Origin: Ochrobactrum sp. RH2CCR150
Lineage (GTDB): Bacteria > Pseudomonadota > Alphaproteobacteria > Rhizobiales > Rhizobiaceae
Reading direction: 5' to 3'
DNA length: 64,000 nt
NCBI GenBank assembly: GCA_014138095.1
Contig: JACGXE010000002.1
Coordinates: forward strand, 310,001 to 374,000
Shown: positions 10,046 to 18,308 of the stretch, piece after piece
How positions within the stretch are numbered: position 1 is the stretch's first letter
How the letters are laid out: every line of letters begins with the position of its first letter
Notes under the pieces: model-generated
Databases searched by the model: none
Seen by the model: only the letters and a program-made list of their open reading frames with translations
What the model was told of the DNA's origin: nothing
Made by a program: the position numbers and the translations under genes

Positions 10046-11343
10046 CCCCTCGAAAGGTGCGGTAAGGAGCCGGACGCTGGTGTGTGGCGTGGCGGCGATA
10101 CTGGCAAATGGACGGAGCGGTTTCGAATGACGCAGAGCGACAGGATCGGAATGAGAAACAGGGCCATATGGATCCAGACTGTGATCACCCAATCCGTCTG
10201 ATGAGAAATGGCGTGCATGGCAGGCACAATGGAAAACATGTAGATCAGCTGGCCGAGCATTTCGCCCGCCATGGCCGTTTCCCAGAGACGCCGTATGATC
10301 CATGCCAGCAGCAGGAATTTCAGCGCGCCGAAATACCAGAATGATGAAAAGGCATCGATCAGGCCGGTTTCAGTGGTGCCGGTCAGCGGGTTGTAATTGC
10401 GGTCGGGCTTGGGCGTGGACAGATAAAGGCTGTCCTTGATCTGACTGCCGACGAACTGTGCTGGCACATAGGTGAAGACGACACGGTTCCAATGAAACTT
10501 GCCGTAATCGAATTCCAGCCGCCGGTCGATCTCATCCATGCGCAACACGGCATTGCGCATTTCGGGGCCGCCGCGTTCCAGCGTTTCTTCGAAATTGGCG
10601 GCATAATCGATATCGAGAATCTGGTCGAGGACGAAGCCCGAGGCAGCACGCGTAACCTGCCGGTAATCGCCCATGCTGGTCATGAGAAATGTGCCCGCAA
10701 TAATGCCGATGAACATCAATGTGCGCGGCACCACCCAGCGCCGGTAAAACCAGAAGGCGAGCAGGAACATCAACAAAAGCTGGATGGCCTCAGCGCGTTT
10801 GCCGGTGACCACAATGCGGTCCAGATAGAACACCAGATCGAACAGGATGATGCCCAAGGCGAGCCAGGAACTGCGCCGGGCAAAGCAGAGGAGCGCTATG
10901 GCGAGACCGTAGGGCATGAGCTGCGCGAAGAAGAGCCAGATCACCGGCATGCCCGTCATCTGCACGCCGATGGACACTTCGCCTGGCAGGCGGCTCAAAA
11001 GAAAGTAAAAGGATGCGCCGAAAACCGACAGTCCGGCTGCGGCCCATAAGAGCCGTCTTTCGCTGAAGCTCATGGTGAGGAATTTGAGAGGCCGGTTCCC
11101 CATCTGCCAGCCCATCGCCAATGCGAGGAAGGCCAATATCCCCATCACCATCGTTTTCGCATAGGCTCCCGATGGCAGGAACGGGTCGTTCACGAGCGCG
11201 GGCACTTGCGGCAAGATAAAGCCGAATGTCATCACGCCGGCCAGAAACGGAAACTGGTACATGCGTTCCGGACGTCCGAGAAAGCCGACCGCCAGAAATG
11301 CCGCGACGAGAAGAACGAATATCCAGGTGAGAGAAAGATTCAC
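10042..11343 (-). CDS. Wzy-like O-antigen/exopolysaccharide polymerase
   Basis: 433-aa polytopic membrane protein with about ten to twelve hydrophobic segments (for example LTWIFVLLVAAFLAVGFLG at the N-terminus) and a large hydrophilic loop around residues 250-330 that includes RVVFTYVPAQFVGS and LSTPKPDRNYNPLTG. Wzy proteins share little sequence, so the call rests on topology and on location between primer transferase, flippase and export genes. The start codon is GTG at 11343, overlapping the upstream stop as GTGA. A ligase of the same fold cannot be excluded. Confidence 0.7.
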   Translation of the reverse strand: MNLSLTWIFVLLVAAFLAVGFLGRPERMYQFPFLAGVMTFGFILPQVPALVNDPFLPSGAYAKTMVMGILAFLALAMGWQMGNRPLKFLTMSFSERRLLWAAAGLSVFGASFYFLLSRLPGEVSIGVQMTGMPVIWLFFAQLMPYGLAIALLCFARRSSWLALGIILFDLVFYLDRIVVTGKRAEAIQLLLMFLLAFWFYRRWVVPRTLMFIGIIAGTFLMTSMGDYRQVTRAASGFVLDQILDIDYAANFEETLERGGPEMRNAVLRMDEIDRRLEFDYGKFHWNRVVFTYVPAQFVGSQIKDSLYLSTPKPDRNYNPLTGTTETGLIDAFSSFWYFGALKFLLLAWIIRRLWETAMAGEMLGQLIYMFSIVPAMHAISHQTDWVITVWIHMALFLIPILSLCVIRNRSVHLPVSPPRHTPASGSLPHLSRG

Positions 11344-11960
11344 GGCTCGCCCTCCGTCGATTGGCAGATGGCTGACATGGCGAGCGCCGGGCTGTTTCCC
11401 GTCAGGTCCTGCGGGAAAATGCGGCCCGAAAGCAAATACCAGCCAAGCTTGACATATTCCTTGGCGATCACCTCCGCATCGGTGCGGGTGGTGGGAAAAC
11501 CGATATGGACGTCGCTGTCATTGACAGGCGCGGACATGAAATGCATCTGCGGACAAACGGCGCGAAAGCTCGCGACCGCGCGGCGCGAATGATACCAATT
11601 GGTGACAATGAGTGCGCTCTTCGCGTTGATTTCACGCATCATCGGGGCCGAATAGAGCGCATTCTGCCAGGTGCTGCCCGAATAGCATTCCGCGAAAATG
11701 GCCGATGGCGGCACACCCTCCCGCACCATGATCTGCTTGTTGAACAGACAGTCGCCATCGCCTGTGACGAGGATATAGGGCGAGCGTCCTTGCTTCCACA
11801 AACGTGCCGCCTGTTCTGCTCGTGGTTGACCGTCGCCGCCAGGCACGACAATCACGTCGGCCCGGCTGCCGTCATCCGGCAGCGCCAGCAACGGTTCGGA
11901 GAAGAACATGGCGGCCAGTCCGAAGAACACGGCGCAGGGGAGAATGGCGAGCAACATCAT
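11340..11960 (-). CDS. SanA/YdcF/ElyC (DUF218) family protein
   Basis: 206-aa membrane-anchored protein of the DUF218 fold. It has one N-terminal membrane segment (MMLLAILPCAVFFGLAAMFF) and the family motifs ADVIVVPGGDGQPRAEQAA, ILVTGDGD, and IVTNWYHSRRA. Members act in the cell envelope at undecaprenyl-phosphate or vancomycin-sensitivity steps, mechanism unsettled. Here it is embedded between the GT2 and polymerase genes with 4-nt overlaps on both sides, so it is likely a dedicated part of this polysaccharide pathway. Confidence 0.8.
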   Translation of the reverse strand: MMLLAILPCAVFFGLAAMFFSEPLLALPDDGSRADVIVVPGGDGQPRAEQAARLWKQGRSPYILVTGDGDCLFNKQIMVREGVPPSAIFAECYSGSTWQNALYSAPMMREINAKSALIVTNWYHSRRAVASFRAVCPQMHFMSAPVNDSDVHIGFPTTRTDAEVIAKEYVKLGWYLLSGRIFPQDLTGNSPALAMSAICQSTEGEP

Positions 11961-12844
11961 ACCATGTGTCGCTCCGGTTCTTTGGCGTCCAGCGGTCGCT
12001 GTTGAGCTGAAGTGCGGGCAGGCTGCACGCTCTGGCGGCTGCGCTGCTCTTCCATCTTCACGACGATCATGAACTCATAGGCTGCGAGAAGGCGGCAATA
12101 GAGATAACCGGGCTTGCCATCGAGAAAGCCGCGCCGCAGCACATACATGTAGAAAAAACGCAGGCTCGGACGGAAAGGCATATTGTAGGACAACGATTTC
12201 AGGGCGCGCCGCCGTCTCTCCGGTTCGGTGGAGAAAATGCCTCCCCAGTCAATGCTTCGTTCAAGAAGCCGTGCGGCCGAAAGGTCCGCCTCCACCGAGG
12301 AATAGCGGTTGTGTTTCGCGTACCAGGCTTCCAGCCCCTTGTTGAAGCTGTAATGGATGAAATGCGCCTGCAATTCACCGACCGGTCCGCCGCTGGCGCG
12401 TGAATGCACCGAGCGTTCAAAGCGCACGCGGTCGGGCCTGACAAGACGGGTTATCCATGTCGGATAAAGGCTGGCATGGCGGATCCAGCGGCCCATGAAC
12501 ATGTTCTTGTAGCGCGCTTTGAAAAACACTTCCGGTCGGTCCGGGTCGGCGGCAATTGCCAGCATCTCGTCGCGTAAATCCGGCGGGGTGACCTCATCGG
12601 CATCGGGGGTATAAACCCAGCCATGCTTGAATTTGATTTCCGTCAGCCCATACATGCGCTGGCGGTCTTCCGTATCATAAGCGTGGCTGTAAACGCGGGC
12701 GCCCGCAGCCTTGGCGATTTCCACCGTGCGGTCGGTGCTGAATGAATCGAGCACCACGATATCGTCGCACCAGGCGAGCGATTCAAGACAGGCAGGGAGG
12801 TTCATTTCCTCGTTGAATGTCATGATGAGCGCGGAAACGGTCAT
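11957..12844 (-). CDS. GT2 family glycosyltransferase, WaaE/KdtX-like
   Basis: 295-aa inverting GT-A glycosyltransferase. Motifs: SALIMTFNEEMNLPACLESL at the N-terminus, DDIVVLDSFSTDRT, and YTPDADEV as the metal-binding DxD. The C-terminal third resembles the WaaE group that adds sugars to lipid-linked or core acceptors. Start at the ATG at 12844, a 4-nt overlap with the WecA-like gene stop; sequence upstream in this frame lies inside that gene. Confidence 0.83.
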   Translation of the reverse strand: MTVSALIMTFNEEMNLPACLESLAWCDDIVVLDSFSTDRTVEIAKAAGARVYSHAYDTEDRQRMYGLTEIKFKHGWVYTPDADEVTPPDLRDEMLAIAADPDRPEVFFKARYKNMFMGRWIRHASLYPTWITRLVRPDRVRFERSVHSRASGGPVGELQAHFIHYSFNKGLEAWYAKHNRYSSVEADLSAARLLERSIDWGGIFSTEPERRRRALKSLSYNMPFRPSLRFFYMYVLRRGFLDGKPGYLYCRLLAAYEFMIVVKMEEQRSRQSVQPARTSAQQRPLDAKEPERHMV

Positions 12845-13989
12845 GTGGTGGTCTCCGGAAATGTGAGATTGGGTTTGGCCGTCTTGGCGGTCTCGGCAAT
12901 CGTCGCGGCAACGACAACAGCAGGGCGCTGGCCTCTGGTCATGCGCCGCACGAAGAGCGTGTGCAGTACGGTTGGCAGCAAAAGCGAAACCAGCATGATC
13001 CATGCGGGCACTCCGGTACGGATAGCGATATAAGCGACGGCTCCTGCAAGCAGGTTAAGCGCCATCACAGCCATGGCGGTCTGCCCGCAGCTCAGCCCCG
13101 CATCCATCAACAGGTGATGCAGATGCTGGCGGTCGGCGGAAAACGGACTGCGTCGCACGGCCATCCGACGGATGATGAGGCTCAGCGTATCGATGACGGG
13201 AACGGCGACAACCCACAGCAAGACAGGGAAGGCGATGGCGGGTTCTCCACTTGCGAGGATGAGGGATGTGCCCGCAAGGGCCGCACCAAGAAGGGTGCTC
13301 CCACCATCGCCTAGGAAGAGGCTGGCCTTCATGCGCCAGCGATGGCGCATATTGAAGACGAGGAAGCCGAGACACGCTGCGGCGAGCGCCAGCGTCTGAA
13401 GGCCGAGCCGATGCTGTCCAAAGTCGAAGCCAATCACGGCAAGCCAGAAAAAGGCGGCGGCGCTGGACGCGCCCGCCAGCCCGTCAACGCCGTCACTCAT
13501 ATTGACCGCGTTGATGAGGCCGACAATGAACGTCAGCGCCAGCAACAGGAAGAGCGGACCAGCCAGAAAGATGGCGCCGCTTTCGGCGGTCAGGCCGGTG
13601 GAAGGCAAAGCGATATTCATCCCGAGACTGAGCCGCTCGATACCCGCCATCCCGATGATAAGGGCGGCGGCAAGCAGCTGTGCGCTGAGACGCGGCATCA
13701 CCGGCAGGTTGAAGCGGTCGTCCAGAACACCTGTGACAAGAACCAGCGCCAGACCGGGAAGCAATTGCAGAATATTTGCCTGATCGGATGTGCCCTGCAC
13801 AATAGAAGCGGCAATGGCGAAGGCAAGAAAAATCGCAATGCCGCCGCATAGCGGCACTGCGCCGTCGTGCCGCTTTCGGTCGTCTGGAATATCGATCAGA
13901 TACCATTCGCGGGCCAGTTCGCGGAAGCCGATGCAAAAGGCGACCGAGAGGACGAAGGCCAGAAGCGTGATCCAGGAAAGATTGCTCAT
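12841..13989 (-). CDS. WecA/MraY-type polyprenyl-phosphate sugar-1-phosphate transferase
   Basis: 382-aa integral membrane enzyme that would prime repeat-unit synthesis by moving a sugar-1-phosphate (often GlcNAc-1-P) to undecaprenyl phosphate. Conserved features: DDRKRHDGAVPLCGG, VTGVLDDRF, NAVNMSDGVDGLAG (DGxDG motif), FLGDGGSTLLG and the HLHHLL histidine loop. First gene of a five-gene reverse operon whose four junctions are all 4-nt overlaps. It shows that this locus uses a PNPT-type primer enzyme; a PHPT (WcaJ/ExoY type) could still lie outside the window. Confidence 0.88.
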   Translation of the reverse strand: MSNLSWITLLAFVLSVAFCIGFRELAREWYLIDIPDDRKRHDGAVPLCGGIAIFLAFAIAASIVQGTSDQANILQLLPGLALVLVTGVLDDRFNLPVMPRLSAQLLAAALIIGMAGIERLSLGMNIALPSTGLTAESGAIFLAGPLFLLLALTFIVGLINAVNMSDGVDGLAGASSAAAFFWLAVIGFDFGQHRLGLQTLALAAACLGFLVFNMRHRWRMKASLFLGDGGSTLLGAALAGTSLILASGEPAIAFPVLLWVVAVPVIDTLSLIIRRMAVRRSPFSADRQHLHHLLMDAGLSCGQTAMAVMALNLLAGAVAYIAIRTGVPAWIMLVSLLLPTVLHTLFVRRMTRGQRPAVVVAATIAETAKTAKPNLTFPETTT

Positions 13990-14327
13990 GTCTCCTCCGA
14001 GGCGCGAAACAAAGTCTACCGCTCAATTTCATTGCTGCATTTCCCAACCAAACCGCGTCGCGATTCTGCTGGTCATGCTCTGGAATTTTTACCCAGTCGG
14101 ATGGGGTCCCACGACTTGGCTTTAGAGCGAGCGGCATACCCCTTTCAGGTCAGGCGCTAATACCAACGGTGACATTTCCCACCGTGGGCGAAAGGCTATT
14201 CTGAAAGGCGCCGGGAAGCCGGGCGGACTTTATCGCCCTGCACGGTTGCGAGGGGGTATCGCATCTTGGAAAAATGTCTGCCGGAAATGTCGGCGCTCCC
14301 AGTGATCTTCATTGCACGGAGCGGATC
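13990..14327. promoter_or_regulatory. Divergent control region of polymerase operon and flippase operon
   Basis: A 338-bp gap between the divergent WecA-like and Wzx genes. It should hold both promoters. I see no convincing -35/-10 pair and no gene; short imperfect repeats such as GGTGACATTTCCCACC are present. Confidence 0.5.
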
Positions 14328-15824
14328 ATGAAAAATCATCGCAGAGGCTTCGTGATTGCCACGCTCGAGCAATATGCCGGGTTGCTGTGTAATTTTCTGA
14401 CCGTCGTTGCGGTCTCGCGTTTTCTGGGGCCGAGCGAGACAGGCATGGGCGTCGTTGGCCTCAGCGTTGCGGCGATTGTGTTTTCGCTGCGCGAATTTGC
14501 AAGCGCTGAATTCCTGATCCGGATCGAGAAGGTCGAGGATCGCGATATCCAGACGGCATTCACATTTCTGATGAGCGTTACGGCGTTTCTCGCGGTGGCG
14601 CTCTTTCTGGCGCGCGACTATTTCGCCGTCACCTATCACGACCCCATGCTTTCACTCTTTCTCACCATCACCATCATCGCGGCAGTGATCGAAAGCGTTT
14701 CATTGCCGGTTGTCGCGCTGTTACGGCGCGATATGGCCTTCGGCGCTCTGGCGCGTATTCGCACGGCCGGTTCGGTTTGCGGCGCAGCCGTCACGATCGC
14801 GATGGCCTGGTGGGGTTTTGGACATATGTGCTTTGCCTTCGGCTCGCTGGCTGCCGCGGCAGTCACCACCGCTTTTGCGGCAGCGCTCTATCCATTGGCC
14901 CGCCTGTTGCGCCCGTCGCTTGCCAGTATCGGCACCGCCTGGCAGTTCAGCATGTATCTGGGCAGCAGCGCAGGCTTAAGTAAAATTTGCGAGACGTTTC
15001 CGCAGCTTATGCTGGGGCGTTTCATGCCTGCTGCATCCGTCGGCATCTATAATCGCGCCAATACGCTGAGTGGTTTGCCCGACCGGGTGTTTCTGTCGGC
15101 GATCTTCACCGTCGCTTTTCCAATGCTGTCCGCGCAGGTGCGGGCCGGTGTGGATATAGCGCAGTCTTATGTGCGGGCACTGTCCTATATTTCGGTGGTT
15201 TACTGGCCAGCGCAGATGCTTCTGGCGCTGCTCGCCTATCCGGCGGTGCATATTGTGCTGGGGCCTGACTGGTATGATGCAACGCCGATTGTCGTGATCA
15301 TGTGCCTCGCCAGCGTGTTCTGGATTCCCATCATCCTGACCTATCCGTTGCTGATGGCGCTGGGAGCCAATCGCGATGCCTTCGTGTCCAACCTGATTTC
15401 GCGAGTGGTCACCACCGTCATTCTCTGTGTCGCCGCCTATCACGGCCTGATGGCGGTAGCGCTCAGTCTGTTCATCAGCACGCCGTTCCAGATGGTGATT
15501 TCCGTGGTCTATGTGCGCAAACACGTGCCGTTCTCCTACCGCATGCTGGGGGCGGAACTGTTGCGCAGTGGTTTCGTCACGCTTCTCACCATGGCCATTC
15601 CGCTCGCAATGGTCGCGGCTGCGGGCACGTTTGAAGTTCATTGGGGGATGGGCATCGCCATCGGCTTTGCAGGCATGGCCAGCTGGCTTGGCGCAGTGTT
15701 GATCACACGCCATCCTTTCGCATCGGAAATCACGCCTGTTCTTGGATGGGCGTTAACCAGAGTTGCGAGCCGCCTTGGCCGATTTGGGCGCGGGCGTTTT
15801 CCCACCTCCACGCCAGCTGAATAA
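14328..15824 (+). CDS. Wzx-type oligosaccharide flippase
   Basis: 498-aa polytopic membrane protein of the MOP/MATE-like polysaccharide transporter group. It has about twelve to fourteen hydrophobic segments and the conserved stretch LGRFMPAASVGIYNRANTLS about residue 225. It moves lipid-linked repeat units across the inner membrane for Wzy polymerisation. Start chosen at ATG 14328 (MKNHRRGF) because CGGAG precedes it; an in-frame ATG at 14274 would add 18 poorly hydrophobic residues. Followed closely by the GT2 gene. Confidence 0.87.
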   Translation: MKNHRRGFVIATLEQYAGLLCNFLTVVAVSRFLGPSETGMGVVGLSVAAIVFSLREFASAEFLIRIEKVEDRDIQTAFTFLMSVTAFLAVALFLARDYFAVTYHDPMLSLFLTITIIAAVIESVSLPVVALLRRDMAFGALARIRTAGSVCGAAVTIAMAWWGFGHMCFAFGSLAAAAVTTAFAAALYPLARLLRPSLASIGTAWQFSMYLGSSAGLSKICETFPQLMLGRFMPAASVGIYNRANTLSGLPDRVFLSAIFTVAFPMLSAQVRAGVDIAQSYVRALSYISVVYWPAQMLLALLAYPAVHIVLGPDWYDATPIVVIMCLASVFWIPIILTYPLLMALGANRDAFVSNLISRVVTTVILCVAAYHGLMAVALSLFISTPFQMVISVVYVRKHVPFSYRMLGAELLRSGFVTLLTMAIPLAMVAAAGTFEVHWGMGIAIGFAGMASWLGAVLITRHPFASEITPVLGWALTRVASRLGRFGRGRFPTSTPAE

Positions 15825-15835
15825 GGAGATTGATG

Positions 15836-16840
15836 ATGGGGCAGCCAAGTGTCGATGTCGTCATTCCGAATTACAATTACGGACGCTATCTCGGCATCTG
15901 TGTTCGCAGCGTGCTGTCGCAGGATATCGAGAACCTGCGGGTTCTGATTATCGACAATGCCTCCACCGATGACAGTGCCGATGTGGCGCGTGCGCTGGCC
16001 GCAGAAGATGCGCGGGTGGAGCTGTTGCTCAGGCCGGTCAACAAGGGGCAGCACGCCTCATTCAATGATGGTATCGATTGGGCCAGCGGCGACTATTTTG
16101 TTTTGCTCTGTTCCGATGATTTTATCGTTCCCGGTGCGCTGCGTCGGGCGCTGGCGGTCATGGAACCAGACCCGACGATTGCCTTTTCCTATGGACGCGA
16201 CGTTGCTGTGAATGGCGATGCCCCGATCCCTCCCATACCGCCCCAGCCGGACGATGTGCCTTGCCGCGTCGAGACAGGCACGGCCTTCATCGAGCGCTTC
16301 TGTCGGCTTGGCGTGTTTCAATTGCCGGGCTCCGCGATGGTTGTTCGTACAGCAGCCCAGAAAGCTGCCGGACACTATGTGGAGGCGCTGCCGCATAGCG
16401 ACGATTATCACATGTGGTTGCGGCTCGGACTACAGGGCCGGATTGCCGAACTGGACTGTGTTCAGGGCGGCACCCGCTCTCATGGACAAAACCGCTCGCA
16501 GCAATTGCGCGACACGCATCTGCTGCATATCCAGCATACGGCGGATGCGGGCGAGTATTTCTTTGCCCGCGAAGGGCGTGTTCTGCCTGATTGCGATGCC
16601 TTGCATCGTATGGCGCGCCGGGGCATCGCCGAACGGGCCTATTGGTCGGCCATATCCCACCTGATGCGTGGTGATCCGGCCTGGTGGCAGCTTTTGAAAT
16701 ATGCGGTTTCCCAGCGAATGCGGACGGCCTTTATCCCGCCAGTCAATTATCTGCTGCACCGGCCCGATACGAAGCGGCGATTGCGCAGCTATGTCGATGG
16801 CTGGTTAGCTCGCCCTCTGGCGGCGGCTGGGCGTCGCTAA
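15836..16840 (+). CDS. GT2 family glycosyltransferase
   Basis: About 334-aa GT-A glycosyltransferase. It begins with SVDVVIPNYNYGRYLGICV and has IIDNASTDDSADVA and the metal-binding LLCSDDFIVPG. The ribosome site AAGGAG precedes a cluster TTG-ATG-ATG; the second ATG (15836) has the best spacing (7 nt), with 15833 as alternative. It is 11 nt downstream of wzx. The last 36 bases overlap, on the opposite strand, the 3' end of the pyruvyl transferase gene. Confidence 0.85.
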   Translation: MGQPSVDVVIPNYNYGRYLGICVRSVLSQDIENLRVLIIDNASTDDSADVARALAAEDARVELLLRPVNKGQHASFNDGIDWASGDYFVLLCSDDFIVPGALRRALAVMEPDPTIAFSYGRDVAVNGDAPIPPIPPQPDDVPCRVETGTAFIERFCRLGVFQLPGSAMVVRTAAQKAAGHYVEALPHSDDYHMWLRLGLQGRIAELDCVQGGTRSHGQNRSQQLRDTHLLHIQHTADAGEYFFAREGRVLPDCDALHRMARRGIAERAYWSAISHLMRGDPAWWQLLKYAVSQRMRTAFIPPVNYLLHRPDTKRRLRSYVDGWLARPLAAAGRR

Positions 16841-18034
16841 CAGGACGCCTTTTCGCTTTGTGAGAAGTTGGGCACGCAGGGTCTCTTCCTGCTGTGCGAG
16901 CTTCAGCCGGTATTGCGCTACTCCGGCTTCGACTTTTTTGGCCAGTTCTTCACGCCGCTCGAACATGTCGTCGATCTGGGCCAGAATGGTTTGCGTGTCG
17001 AACCGTTCGATATGGTGGCCAAAGCCGTCCAGGCCCGTATCATGCAGCAATGCTTCGTTTTTCGCGGCATAGCCGAGTGAGATCGCCGGACGTCCCATGG
17101 CGAGGGCGCAGACGATGTTGTGGTAGCGGCTGGCAACCACGATATCGGTTTGCGCGATCTGCTGCATCAGCTCATGCAGGGATGCGACAGGCTCGACGAT
17201 GATCTTCGCGGCATTCGGCGATTGAATCCGTGGCATCAGGTCGTTGATGGCTTGAAGATCGCCCTTGTCGCCGGTGAGCAGCCGCACTTCGCGGCCGTTG
17301 GCCAGGAGCTCGTCAGCCAGTGCTGCGATTTTGCCGAGATAGGTTTCATAGATATCCGAGGCGTTGGCCTCATGCCGCTTCCAGCCGCGATAGGTCATGA
17401 CGCCGAGGCCCACGCATCTGGCAACGCTGTCATGTGCTGTGTTGCTGGCGGGTGGTAGCGCAAAGGCTATGTCTGCGCTCACCACATCGCTCCGTGAATT
17501 GACCCCGAGCGATTTCATGAAGTCATAGGATATTTCATCGCGATAGGAGCGGAATGCTGCCGTGAGTGCGGCCTTGCGGAAGAAGAAGCGGCTGACCGGA
17601 TGGTCGGCAGGCCCGGCACCAACGGAAACGAAAGCGAGTTTGGCACGGCCAAGACGTGCAGCCAGACACCAGCGCATGATGACGAAAGGCCAGCCGAACG
17701 GACCTTCGTTGAAGTCATCGAGAATGCCGGTGCCGGGAACGATGATAAGATCAAGGCCGTGTGCAACCGAGATGGCGGTAAGAAAACCGGCCAGTCGTCG
17801 CGGCAGCTTCAGCAGCGCCTTGTCGAGCAGGCGGAACAGGTCGCTTTCGAGCGCGGGGTTTCCCACCGGCACGGTCGCGACATTGTACTTTTCTGAAATG
17901 ATATCTGGGCGCGCGCAGATGCATAAGAGATCCGCATCGGGGCAGTTGCGTTTCAGTAAGTGCAGCATGGCTTCCAGAGAGCCGTCATTGCCTGCATTGC
18001 CGGAACCGAACTGTCCGAAAAGGCCAATTTTCAT
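16805..18034 (-). CDS. Polysaccharide pyruvyl transferase family protein
   Basis: 409-aa enzyme that would add a pyruvate ketal from phosphoenolpyruvate to a sugar of the repeat unit, giving the polymer negative charge. Motifs: MKIGLFGQFGSGNAGNDGSL at the N-terminus (the family's GN.GD-like start), VPGTGILDDFNEG, and the C-terminal VVASRYHNIVCALAMGRPAI with the conserved RxHN. Start at ATG 18034, where homology begins. Single-gene unit, divergent from the GT4 gene at 18309 and convergent with the GT2 gene, which it overlaps by 36 nt. Confidence 0.88.
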   Translation of the reverse strand: MKIGLFGQFGSGNAGNDGSLEAMLHLLKRNCPDADLLCICARPDIISEKYNVATVPVGNPALESDLFRLLDKALLKLPRRLAGFLTAISVAHGLDLIIVPGTGILDDFNEGPFGWPFVIMRWCLAARLGRAKLAFVSVGAGPADHPVSRFFFRKAALTAAFRSYRDEISYDFMKSLGVNSRSDVVSADIAFALPPASNTAHDSVARCVGLGVMTYRGWKRHEANASDIYETYLGKIAALADELLANGREVRLLTGDKGDLQAINDLMPRIQSPNAAKIIVEPVASLHELMQQIAQTDIVVASRYHNIVCALAMGRPAISLGYAAKNEALLHDTGLDGFGHHIERFDTQTILAQIDDMFERREELAKKVEAGVAQYRLKLAQQEETLRAQLLTKRKGVLLATPSRRQRAS

Positions 18035-18243
18035 GCGGGTGTCTCCAGCAGCGCGTCCAAAGCGCCCCCAAAGCGCCCAGTGCACGGTACTCTTGGATTA
18101 CCGCGCGGGAAAACTGGCAGAAGGGGGAAGCCCATCGTCTAATGTAGGATGGCGCATACTCCTCTTACCCCTCATGGCCAGAATGCGTCCGCCTGCAAAT
18201 TCGATACACTGGCAGCGGTATATCAACTTGCCCCCTCGATATA

Positions 18244-18290
18244 CCGGAACAAGGCTTCGAGGGACATTTTCCCTCGAAGTCTGTTTCCGG
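18244..18290 (+). promoter_or_regulatory. Strong leader hairpin before the GT4 gene
   Basis: A perfect 10-bp stem CTTCGAGGGA/TCCCTCGAAG (18255-18264 with 18270-18279), loop CATTT, is extended by outer arms CCGGAACA/TGTTTCCGG. It ends 18 nt before the ATG at 18309, with a five-T run at 18301-18305. Could be an attenuator or a translation-controlling leader. Confidence 0.5.
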
Positions 18291-18308
18291 GGCTATGGGG
18301 TTTTTACG

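Noticed and set aside
17562..18308. Long N-terminal extension of the GT4 frame at 18309
   Set aside because: It is antisense to the pyruvyl transferase gene, its translation is low-complexity Arg/Ser/Pro-rich, and the family starts at ATG 18309.
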